A stretch of DNA of 5,539 bases from an uncultured Halieaceae bacterium (GTDB lineage: Bacteria > Pseudomonadota > Gammaproteobacteria > Pseudomonadales > Halieaceae). The notes under the pieces are model-generated. The model was not told where the DNA came from, searched no databases, and saw only the letters and a program-made list of their open reading frames with translations. Position numbers and translations under genes: made by a program. Where the stretch lies: NCBI GenBank assembly GCA_938045215.1, contig CALINF010000110.1:1-5539 (forward strand), given 5' to 3'. Positions 1 through 5,539 of the stretch are shown here, piece by piece; within the stretch, counting starts at the first letter, position 1, and every line of letters begins with the position of its first letter.

Positions 1-375
1 CGCTATGGTGTTGAGCTTGATTTCAACCCCTTTTTCCCTATTCACCCTCTGTACCTGATGCGTGGTGTGTTTGCTGCTCGTAAGTTGAACTGCTTGCTGA
101 CGTATCTGGACGCAGTTTACAAGGCGATGTGGGTAGACCGAAAGAATATGGGCGACCTGGAGGTTGTAGCCGAGGTGTTGAGCTCTGCTGGCTTGGATTC
201 ACAGGCACTGCTGGAGGCCACGCAGGAGCCTGAAATCAAGCAGGCGCTTATTGCCGCCACAGAAGAGGCTGTCAGTCGCGGTGCCTTTGGCGCACCCACC
301 ATGTACATTGGCGACGAAATGTTTTTCGGTCAGGATCGGCTGGATTTTGTGGAGGAGCGGCTACGTTCAACCTGA
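1..375 (+). CDS. 2-hydroxychromene-2-carboxylate isomerase-like protein (DsbA/kappa-GST family), 3' part
   Basis: The frame is open from base 1, so this is the last 124 residues of a gene whose start lies left of the window. Family members are about 200 residues long, so roughly the N-terminal 75-80 are missing. Visible family signatures are NPFFPIHPLYLMRG (about residues 9-22 of the fragment) and the C-terminal block GAFGAPTMYIGDEMFFGQDR followed by LDFVEERL. The cis-proline of the thioredoxin fold is the P in GAPTMYIG. The middle is the helical insert typical of kappa-class GST and DsbA-like isomerases. The named enzyme (NahD type) uses glutathione to isomerise 2-hydroxychromene-2-carboxylate in naphthalene breakdown. 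No other aromatic-degradation gene is in view, so the substrate here is unknown and the name is a family label. The N-terminal catalytic residue lies outside the window. The ATG at 58 is internal and is not the start. Confidence 0.88.
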   Translation, partial: RYGVELDFNPFFPIHPLYLMRGVFAARKLNCLLTYLDAVYKAMWVDRKNMGDLEVVAEVLSSAGLDSQALLEATQEPEIKQALIAATEEAVSRGAFGAPTMYIGDEMFFGQDRLDFVEERLRST

Positions 376-491
376 AGTGGTCGACCGGGCCCCGAAAATT
401 CCATACCGCTGCAACATCGTCTTTTGTTCTATACTCCAAATACTAAAGCGCGATTCCAAGCCGCTCACCACCGCACTCAAGGAAAGTCCAG

Positions 492-1361
492 ATGCAAATA
501 GACCCCGATGATCGACTGACGGATCAGGAACCCAAAAATTCTTCATCAAACAAGACCATATTGATCGGTGTGGTGGTGATAATCGCAATTGCCGCGGTGG
601 TCTATTTCTACCAGGGCAACCCCGAAAAAGTCACGCAGGCGCCGCCTCCACCGCCGCCTCCGATTGTGACCCCCGCACCTCAACCAGAGCTACCACCGGC
701 GCAGGATATTCCAGAACCTGTCCAAGCAATGCCGCTGGAACCCAATGTGCCGGAACCAGAGCCAGAGCCAGCACTCACACTCGAAACAAGCGATGACGAG
801 TTACGAGTGGAGCTGGCCGGAGCTGGAGACTCCGATCTGCTGAATGCCGTGCTCACAAATGATGACCTTGTACAGCGCAGCGCCAGTATGATTGATGGCA
901 TGAGCAGGGGCATATTGCTTGGAAAGGTTTTGCCTGTAGCGCCTCCCAAAGGCAAGTTCACGACCATTACAGAACAAGGCAACGAGTATATGGATCCGGC
1001 TGGCTACGAGCGCTATGACAGCTATGCCCAATCCATTGAAGCACTGGATACTGATACTCTGGCCAGCACATTCCATCGTTTCAGGCCGCTGCTTGAAGAA
1101 GCCTACGGCACACTGGGGTACCCCAAAGAGGACTTCGACAACGCACTGATCAGAGCACTTGATAGAGTTCTGTTAACGCCTGAAATCACTGAACCGATCG
1201 AGCTGAAACGCAAAGAAGCCATCTACCAGTATGCTGATCCTGAACTGGAAGAACTCACCGACTTGCAGAAGCAGTTGCTGCGCATGGGGCCAGACAACAT
1301 CAATAAGATCAAGCGTCAGGCGGCTGCTTTGCGCGCCGCGTTGCTCGACCCTGCCAGTTGA
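492..1361 (+). CDS. DUF3014 family single-pass envelope protein
   Basis: This complete gene encodes 289 residues. The ATG is preceded by AAGGA at 479-483 with 8 bases of spacing. Residues 1-20 are polar. Residues 22-40 (ILIGVVVIIAIAAVVYFY core) form one membrane helix with no signal cleavage site, so the protein is probably anchored in the inner membrane with the rest in the periplasm. A low-complexity linker follows: seven consecutive prolines at 51-57, more Pro/Gln to about 70, then Glu-Pro repeats to about 93. The folded domain runs from about 100 to 286. It contains DDLVQRSASMIDGMSRG, a KFTTITEQGNEYMDPAGYER segment, and a helical C-terminus rich in Leu, Glu and Lys. This layout and these blocks match DUF3014, a proteobacterial family with no established function as far as I know. 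The upstream isomerase is codirectional but 116 bases away, so cotranscription is uncertain. The gene converges with the nuclease gene downstream. Confidence 0.85.
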   Translation: MQIDPDDRLTDQEPKNSSSNKTILIGVVVIIAIAAVVYFYQGNPEKVTQAPPPPPPPIVTPAPQPELPPAQDIPEPVQAMPLEPNVPEPEPEPALTLETSDDELRVELAGAGDSDLLNAVLTNDDLVQRSASMIDGMSRGILLGKVLPVAPPKGKFTTITEQGNEYMDPAGYERYDSYAQSIEALDTDTLASTFHRFRPLLEEAYGTLGYPKEDFDNALIRALDRVLLTPEITEPIELKRKEAIYQYADPELEELTDLQKQLLRMGPDNINKIKRQAAALRAALLDPAS

Positions 1362-1400
1362 AGCAGGCAGCAAAGAAATGAAAAGAACCTGAGCAATCGT

Positions 1401-1433
1401 CGACGCGGCAGCTAGATAACTAGCGACTCGTCG
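1401..1433. repeat. imperfect inverted repeat between convergent genes
   Basis: An inner stem GCTAG (1411-1415) / CTAGC (1420-1424) encloses the loop ATAA. An outer stem CGACG (1401-1405) / CGTCG (1429-1433) is separated from it by an asymmetric internal loop. The repeat overlaps the stop codon of the minus-strand nuclease gene (TAG at 1414-1412) and lies 39 bases past the DUF3014 stop. A second small hairpin, CCTGC/GCAGG at 1350-1367, overlaps the DUF3014 stop. Neither is followed by a T run on either strand, so they are not standard intrinsic terminators. A role in separating the convergent transcripts is only a guess. Confidence 0.25.
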
Positions 1434-2815
1434 CGTCTGGGAATCTCAACTCGCTTGCCCAGGTCTTTCCAGATTCGCGCCGCCAGGGCGTCCTGGGCTT
1501 GAGGCTCACCGTGAATCAGCACGGTGCGCGGATTATCCGTAAAGGCGGACAACCAATCTATTAAACCACTCTGTCCCGCATGGGCAGACAAACCACCCAG
1601 CGTCTCTATGCGCGATTTTACAATAAAGTTTTCGTTGAACATTTTGATGTGAGTCGCGCCATCCACCAGGATACGACCGAGTGTACCCTGTGCCTGATAC
1701 CCGACAAAGATCAGCGTATTCCGGTCGTCCCAGATACGCTGCTTGATGTGATGGCGTATGCGTCCGCCAGTACACATACCGCTCCCAGCAATAATGATTG
1801 CCCCACCTTTGAGACGATTGATAGCCATGGAGTCTTCCGTAGACTCAGTCATATTCAAGCGCGGCAAAAAAGATTCCAGTGACGTCTTGTCAACGTCACT
1901 CAGGGCCTTCACATCGCTATCATCCAGCAACTTTAACCAACGATCGTAGACACGTGTAACGGCGATAGCCATGGGGCTATCCAGAAAGATCTCCCAGTTG
2001 TCCAGTTCACCTCGATAGTGCAAGCATCCCAGCTGAAACAGCAGGTCTTGTGTTCGGCCCACCGCGAAAGATGGAATCATCACGCTCCCACCCAGTTTCC
2101 ATGTGTCGCTGAGGATACCGCGAAGTTCCTCAACCGAACTCTCCTCATCCTTATGCTCGCGATCACCGTAAGTGCTCTCCATCAGCACAACGTCCGCCGA
2201 CTGCAATCTCACTGGCTCATTCATCAGCACAGAATCAGACTTACCCAGGTCTCCGGAGAACACGAGGCGCTTGGTTTCGCCCATATCTTCAAACTCCAGT
2301 TCTACAATCGATGAGCCGAGAATGTGGCCTGCATCATGGAAGCGAACCACTGCACCCTCTCCTAGAGAAGCGGGTTCGCCGTAAGCATAGCCGTCGCATT
2401 GAGTGAGTACCTGCTCAACATCCTCCAGCGTAAAATCAGCTGGCTCTTCCGGCTTACCGCGGCGGGCGTTACGCAGATTCTTATGCTCTAAATCCCGCAG
2501 ATACAGACCCACGGAGTCACGCAGCATAATATCCAGAAGCTCCAACGTTGAGTGCGTACACAGGATGGGCCCACTAAAACCCTCATGGATGAGCTTTGGC
2601 AACAACCCCGAATGATCCAGATGGGCATGCGACAGTACCACCGCATCAATTGCCGCAGGATCAAACTTAAACTGCTCGTCACGTACTCTATCGACCGCAT
2701 CGCCACCCTGGTGCATTCCACAATCCAGCAGCAGCGTGCCTGTGCTCTCACTTCGCAGTTGATGGCAGGACCCGGTTACTTCCTGAGCGGCACCTAAGAA
2801 AGTTAATGTAGCCAA
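1412..2815 (-). CDS. beta-CASP metallo-beta-lactamase-fold RNase (CPSF73-like)
   Basis: This complete gene encodes 467 residues. It is a predicted cytoplasmic zinc-dependent RNA hydrolase of the bacterial CPSF73/TTHA0252-like branch. All expected active-site elements are visible: the metal motif HAHLDH (residues 63-68), H164 in DAGHILG, and D189 in SGDLG. The beta-CASP motif A acid is E213 in ESTYG. Motif B is H412 in LSAHAG, and motif C is H435 in LIHGEP. The beta-CASP cap lies at about 215-365 (VMIPSFAVGRTQDLLFQL, LDSPMAI, AGSGMCTGGRIRHHIKQR). The RMMBL C-terminal part follows (LIFVGYQAQGTLGR onward). The length fits a minimal enzyme without extra RNA-binding domains. The start is TTG at 2815, chosen because the family N-terminus (ATLTFLGAAQEVTGSC) begins there, a GGAGG lies 7 bases upstream, and an in-frame TAG at 2839-2837 blocks any ATG further up. 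It lies 136 bases downstream of the outer-membrane barrel gene on the same strand. Its RNA substrate is unknown. Confidence 0.93.
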   Translation of the reverse strand: MATLTFLGAAQEVTGSCHQLRSESTGTLLLDCGMHQGGDAVDRVRDEQFKFDPAAIDAVVLSHAHLDHSGLLPKLIHEGFSGPILCTHSTLELLDIMLRDSVGLYLRDLEHKNLRNARRGKPEEPADFTLEDVEQVLTQCDGYAYGEPASLGEGAVVRFHDAGHILGSSIVELEFEDMGETKRLVFSGDLGKSDSVLMNEPVRLQSADVVLMESTYGDREHKDEESSVEELRGILSDTWKLGGSVMIPSFAVGRTQDLLFQLGCLHYRGELDNWEIFLDSPMAIAVTRVYDRWLKLLDDSDVKALSDVDKTSLESFLPRLNMTESTEDSMAINRLKGGAIIIAGSGMCTGGRIRHHIKQRIWDDRNTLIFVGYQAQGTLGRILVDGATHIKMFNENFIVKSRIETLGGLSAHAGQSGLIDWLSAFTDNPRTVLIHGEPQAQDALAARIWKDLGKRVEIPRRDESLVI

Positions 2816-2822
2816 AGCGAAG

Positions 2823-2827
2823 CCTCC
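2823..2827 (-). promoter_or_regulatory. ribosome binding site deciding a TTG start
   Basis: On the minus strand a full GGAGG sits 7 bases before the TTG codon at 2815-2813. No ATG or GTG lies between this site and the upstream in-frame stop at 2839-2837, so it settles TTG as the start of the beta-CASP nuclease. Confidence 0.75.
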
Positions 2828-2951
2828 AAAAATACACTATCGATTCAATGCAACGGCACTAGTTTAGCAAGCCCAACGAGGCAGCGAATGCTCTGGATCA
2901 AAGCGAGCGCAGATAGATGACCGCAGATTGCCTACCGGGTTGCGCCAGTTG

Positions 2952-4244
2952 CTAGAACGCGAGCGATAAAGTGAACCAGGCCTTGCGTGTATCGGCAAAA
3001 CGCGACGGGCTGTCTGTTGAGAAATCAGCGTAATGCAGTTGCACGCCGACAGTATCATTGAATCGCCAGCCAGCGACCAAATCAATCTCGTCGCCGAAGT
3101 CCGCACTGCTGCTTTCGGCCTGAAAATTGTGATAGACGGCCTCAAGCGCGAGGCGGCCCCAGCGGCCTGAAACCCCGGCGTACAAATCTTCTATGCCATC
3201 TTGTGGCGTTGCCAGAAACAGGTCGGCCCAGCCCTGAAACTTATGCAATGTGGCATAAGGTGTCTTGAACCCCACCTTGTTGTCACTCCCCAGAACCTCA
3301 AAACCCAGCCGCCCGGTGATACCGCTAAACGTCGATTTCAGTTCTGCCATGTAGTAAGTGGTTGAGTAGTCCAGTTGACTATCTCCAGCGTCAGTTTGCC
3401 AGGCGTAAGCGGCGTCAATTTTCACCGGCCCCAATGCGCCCGCGTACTCCAACCCATAAGTATCGGTTGAATTGTTTACCGATTTGCCGGCGTCGTAGCG
3501 CCCTCGATTTTCAATGTCTAACACGTAGGCGAATGCGGTGACTTTATGGAGGTTGGACAGTTTGTAGTCCACGCGTAAAAAATGGTTGTCACCTGAGAGA
3601 TCGGCAGGCTGGACTTTCGTGTCATCGGGTCCGAACAGCCGATTAACATTGTATACATAGGCATAGTCAACACTCAGATTCCTGGCATCTGGCGCCCATA
3701 TTGCCCTCAGTCCATCATAAGTTTGTTCGTTCTGCCGCCACGCCACACCGCCCACAAAACGCTGATTACCATGTAATATGCGCTGCCTGCCATACTTACC
3801 ACTCGCGTCAGCGCCGATATAGCTAATCAATAACTGATTGAGATCCGTGCCTTTGGGATCGGCGACCACTGGATAGCTGGTGTTCCCGTTGTCGGTATTG
3901 TTAAAGCGATCACTGCCAAGATAAGACACATTGTCCACCTCGCCCAACAGCCTGACTCCGTTCCAACTTCCAGATTGGAGTGTGAGCCTGGAGCGCAGTG
4001 TCGATGCCTTGGCATCTCGATCAAACCCGTCCTGATCCACGTATTCGTATCGATAGCGAAAATTCAGACTCAACTCGCCCTGCGTGATCATATCGGAGAG
4101 GCTACTTACTGGTGGCTGCTTAGTCTCACCGGCAGGTTCGTCACTCGCCTGAGCAACTGCAGCAGGCCCCGTAGTGAGACAAGTTGCGGCCAAAAGTACC
4201 CGCGCAATCGCCCGGTACTCTCCGGCCAGCAAGGTCGTTGTCAT
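2952..4244 (-). CDS. alginate-export-family outer-membrane beta-barrel (porin-like)
   Basis: This gene encodes 430 residues from the ATG at 4244. Residues 1-33 look like a signal peptide: Arg-containing n-region, hydrophobic core VLLAATCLTTGPAAV, and cleavage after AQA before SDEPAG. The mature chain alternates polar and aromatic/hydrophobic residues and ends in WFTLSLAF, with the terminal Phe needed for BAM-dependent barrel insertion. Family-like blocks are FRYRYEYVDQDGF (about 62-74), STLRSRL (81-87), VADPKGTDLNQ (127-137), GRQRI (152-156) and GNQRFVGGVAWRQNEQTYDG (159-178). These match the porin-like group usually labelled 'alginate export family protein'. No alginate genes are nearby, so the cargo is unknown and it may be a general or substrate-specific pore. 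The start is uncertain. The frame is open up to TTG 4316, with ATGs at 4310 and 4292 (weak GGGA 6 bases before the latter), but those starts would give unusually long signal peptides. The frame opens just after the inhibitor stop at 4321, suggesting an operon. Confidence 0.82.
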   Translation of the reverse strand: MTTTLLAGEYRAIARVLLAATCLTTGPAAVAQASDEPAGETKQPPVSSLSDMITQGELSLNFRYRYEYVDQDGFDRDAKASTLRSRLTLQSGSWNGVRLLGEVDNVSYLGSDRFNNTDNGNTSYPVVADPKGTDLNQLLISYIGADASGKYGRQRILHGNQRFVGGVAWRQNEQTYDGLRAIWAPDARNLSVDYAYVYNVNRLFGPDDTKVQPADLSGDNHFLRVDYKLSNLHKVTAFAYVLDIENRGRYDAGKSVNNSTDTYGLEYAGALGPVKIDAAYAWQTDAGDSQLDYSTTYYMAELKSTFSGITGRLGFEVLGSDNKVGFKTPYATLHKFQGWADLFLATPQDGIEDLYAGVSGRWGRLALEAVYHNFQAESSSADFGDEIDLVAGWRFNDTVGVQLHYADFSTDSPSRFADTRKAWFTLSLAF

Positions 4245-4320
4245 ATTGGATCGAGCCAACGCCGTACTGGTACATCCCACTCTCTTTCCCATTACTGATC
4301 CCAATCTCATTCTCAAGCCA

Positions 4321-4845
4321 TCATTCTGATGGCCTCTTCAACAGCTCAAGTGGATCAACACCTGGAGCTACACCCGTGACACTGCCGATGCGAACTATCT
4401 GCGACTGCCCAATAGAAAAAGCATCCGCATTTCGGTAAGCGCCGGACCCTACTGTTTGCTGCACGACCACCAGGTCATCGAGATCATCGCCATCTACATC
4501 CAAGACATGCACCGATTCAATGATACCGTCGCGGGCAAAGATGGCCCCGGTAACAAAATCATCGAAAGGAAAGTCTGGATTTCGGCCCCTATAATACCGG
4601 ATGCTGTAACTACCAACAGACCTGGGTTCGTGGTCACTCTCCGCAACGACAACCCTACCAGACTCCTGCCACAGCAACACCTGGGAGAATAGCGCGCTCT
4701 CTGCGGCCATCACTGTCGTGACAGGAATGGTGGCCGGTATTGTTAACCAAAATAGAGCCTTCCAATGGTTCAGCACAGATTTACGCACCCCTCTTCTTCT
4801 CGCTGGTGTTGCGCTGCGATTGAGCCGTAACATTGATAGCTGCAT
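4321..4845 (-). CDS. PliI-type periplasmic inhibitor of I-type lysozyme
   Basis: This gene encodes 174 residues from the ATG at 4845. A basic n-region (PARRRGVRK) is followed by the hydrophobic core ALFWLTIPATIPVTTVMA and probable cleavage near residues 47-48 (VMA/AES), leaving a mature domain of about 127 residues. That domain carries the blocks I associate with PliI proteins: EPRSVGSYSIRYYRG, PDFPFDDFVTGAIFARDG, ESVHVLDVDGDDLDDLVVV, then SGAY (residues 134-137, bases 4446-4435) and NADAF. The SGxY loop is the part of PliI/PliG inhibitors that enters the lysozyme active site. The predicted role is to protect peptidoglycan from invertebrate-type lysozyme. The start is uncertain. ATG 4845 lies 10 bases after the permease stop but has a poor ribosome site. 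ATG 4833, or GTG 4776 behind AGGGGTG (9 bases), are alternatives, and the GTG would give a compact signal peptide of about 25 residues. The frame extends to 4938, inside the permease gene. It sits between permease and barrel, probably in one transcript. Confidence 0.75.
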   Translation of the reverse strand: MQLSMLRLNRSATPARRRGVRKSVLNHWKALFWLTIPATIPVTTVMAAESALFSQVLLWQESGRVVVAESDHEPRSVGSYSIRYYRGRNPDFPFDDFVTGAIFARDGIIESVHVLDVDGDDLDDLVVVQQTVGSGAYRNADAFSIGQSQIVRIGSVTGVAPGVDPLELLKRPSE

Positions 4846-4855
4846 CCCACCCGTC

Positions 4856-5539
4856 TCAGGAAGTCGCGCGCAAAGTGCGGCGACGTTCGGCGGTAAGCAG
4901 GTATATAGGTATCCCGGCAAGCAGCAGTAGACACCCATACGCAGCTATTTCCAAACCGCTGCCGACAATGGCAAACAAAGAAAACAACAATGCACCGATC
5001 GCGACCACAAGGCCCACACGCGACACGTCCACTCCTAGCGCTTTATCCCTGTACTGCAGCACTATCTCCGCCAGCGCGGCTAACGCGTAAGGCAGTAAGG
5101 TTGTAAGCGTCGACAACAGAATCAGCATTTCAAACGCAGCAACCAGGCCGCGAGTGTAGTTCATACCTATGAACAGCGATGCAAGAATGGAAGAAACAAT
5201 CAGACTGCTAACCGGCGCGCCGGCATCGTTCAACTTCTCAAAGCGTTTAGGAAACAAAGCATCCAGTGCAATCGCCCTGCCCAGCATACCGGTGGCCAGG
5301 ATATTACCGTTAAGCGCGCCGACGATGGAGATCAAGGCACCCACAGCAACGACACTTGCGCCCCAATCACCCACAACCCGGACGGCGGCGTCAGCAAAAG
5401 GTGATGTTGACTCCACCAGCTGCGCCTGGGGAACAAGCGCCATGACGCCCATCGTTGCGATCACATAAACCACCGTCGCAGATATTGCTCCGATCACCAA
5501 TGCGCGCGGTATTGTCTTGCGCGGTTCGATCACATCATC
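4856..5539 (-). CDS. APC-superfamily amino-acid permease (APA/AdiC-like), C-terminal half
   Basis: The frame is open at the right edge. The 227 residues seen are about half of a normal permease of 430-450 residues. The GTG at 5533 is an internal valine, not the start. The fragment opens with DDVIEPRKTIPRA, the conserved loop after TM6 of APC transporters, followed by about six hydrophobic helices (roughly residues 13-35, 60-83, 108-128, 132-158, 174-195 and 197-215). These would be TM7-TM12. The tail AERRRTLRATS is basic and cytoplasmic. Blocks SPFADAA, LATGMLGRAIA, LDALFPKRF, NDAGAPVSSLI and IVGSGLE line up with the basic amino-acid/polyamine antiporter group that includes AdiC. At the position of AdiC Trp293 there is Asn (residue 79 of the fragment), so arginine/agmatine exchange is not implied. 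It is an inner-membrane carrier with unknown substrate and the first gene seen of the probable permease-inhibitor-barrel operon. Confidence 0.9.
   Translation of the reverse strand, partial: DDVIEPRKTIPRALVIGAISATVVYVIATMGVMALVPQAQLVESTSPFADAAVRVVGDWGASVVAVGALISIVGALNGNILATGMLGRAIALDALFPKRFEKLNDAGAPVSSLIVSSILASLFIGMNYTRGLVAAFEMLILLSTLTTLLPYALAALAEIVLQYRDKALGVDVSRVGLVVAIGALLFSLFAIVGSGLEIAAYGCLLLLAGIPIYLLTAERRRTLRATS

Noticed and set aside
376..394. Adjacent palindromes GGTCGACC (379-386) and GGGCCC (387-392) just after the isomerase stop, considered as a terminator or operator.
   Set aside because: They do not form one longer stem and no T run follows. Short GC-rich palindromes like these arise by chance.
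409..435. Possible promoter for the DUF3014 gene: TATACT at 430-435.
   Set aside because: The -10 is good, but the only -35 candidate (CTGCAA at 409-414) is weak and spaced 15 bases, and no TGn extension is present. It is not strong enough to annotate.
1580..1882. Plus-strand open frames of 60-100 codons inside the nuclease gene and similar ones inside the barrel and permease genes.
   Set aside because: They are antisense to conserved coding sequence, with unlikely composition and no ribosome sites. They are shadows of the real genes.
2843..2870. Possible minus-strand promoter for the nuclease: TTGCTA (2870-2865) and TTGAAT (2848-2843), 16 bases apart.
   Set aside because: Each box matches only four of six consensus bases. 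The 136-base gap leaves room for a promoter but this one is not convincing.
2864..3145. A 93-codon minus-strand open frame overlapping the end of the barrel gene and the following gap.
   Set aside because: It runs in another frame through the conserved barrel C-terminus, its product has no recognisable feature, and the barrel frame clearly explains the sequence.
4164..4190. Cysteine in the barrel signal peptide (LLAATC), considered as a lipoprotein lipobox.
   Set aside because: The -3 position is Ala and -1 is Thr, which does not fit the lipobox, while a good AQA cleavage site follows downstream.
4846..4938. Upstream extension of the inhibitor frame to 4938, overlapping the permease end.
   Set aside because: The added residues (cysteine- and proline-rich, no signal features) lie inside the permease coding sequence. 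A start at 4845 or later fits the signal peptide better.

Overview
The window looks like an ordinary chromosomal segment of a Gram-negative, probably marine or aquatic, gammaproteobacterium. That rests on the gene types (a kappa-GST-like isomerase, a DUF3014 envelope protein, an outer-membrane barrel of the alginate-export family, a periplasmic lysozyme inhibitor of the PliI type), on the moderate GC content and on good Shine-Dalgarno sites. The genus cannot be named from the sequence alone. Six protein genes cover almost all of it. No RNA gene, insertion sequence, CRISPR array, prophage or attachment site was seen, and no gap without a gene exceeds 300 bases.

Layout. Plus strand: the C-terminal part of a 2-hydroxychromene-2-carboxylate isomerase-like protein enters from the left edge (1-375). 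After a 116-base gap comes a complete DUF3014 protein (492-1361), a single-pass envelope protein with a proline-rich linker. It converges, across about 50 bases, on the minus-strand genes that fill the rest of the window. In transcription order (right to left) these are: an APC/APA-family amino-acid permease that starts beyond the right edge (5539-4856), a PliI-type lysozyme inhibitor (about 4845-4321), an alginate-export-type outer-membrane beta-barrel (about 4244-2952), and, after 136 bases, a beta-CASP metallo-beta-lactamase-fold RNase (2815-1412) that starts with TTG behind a full GGAGG site.

How the genes fit together. The permease, lysozyme inhibitor and barrel are packed tightly: 10 bases or fewer lie between permease and inhibitor, and the barrel's reading frame opens just after the inhibitor stop. 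They are probably cotranscribed and make an envelope cluster with one inner-membrane, one periplasmic and one outer-membrane product. The nuclease could be the last gene of that unit or have its own promoter. The most interesting points are the lysozyme inhibitor placed between a transporter and a porin-like barrel, and the permease's asparagine at the position where AdiC has its substrate-stacking tryptophan. I see no convincing evidence of a wholly new multi-gene system.
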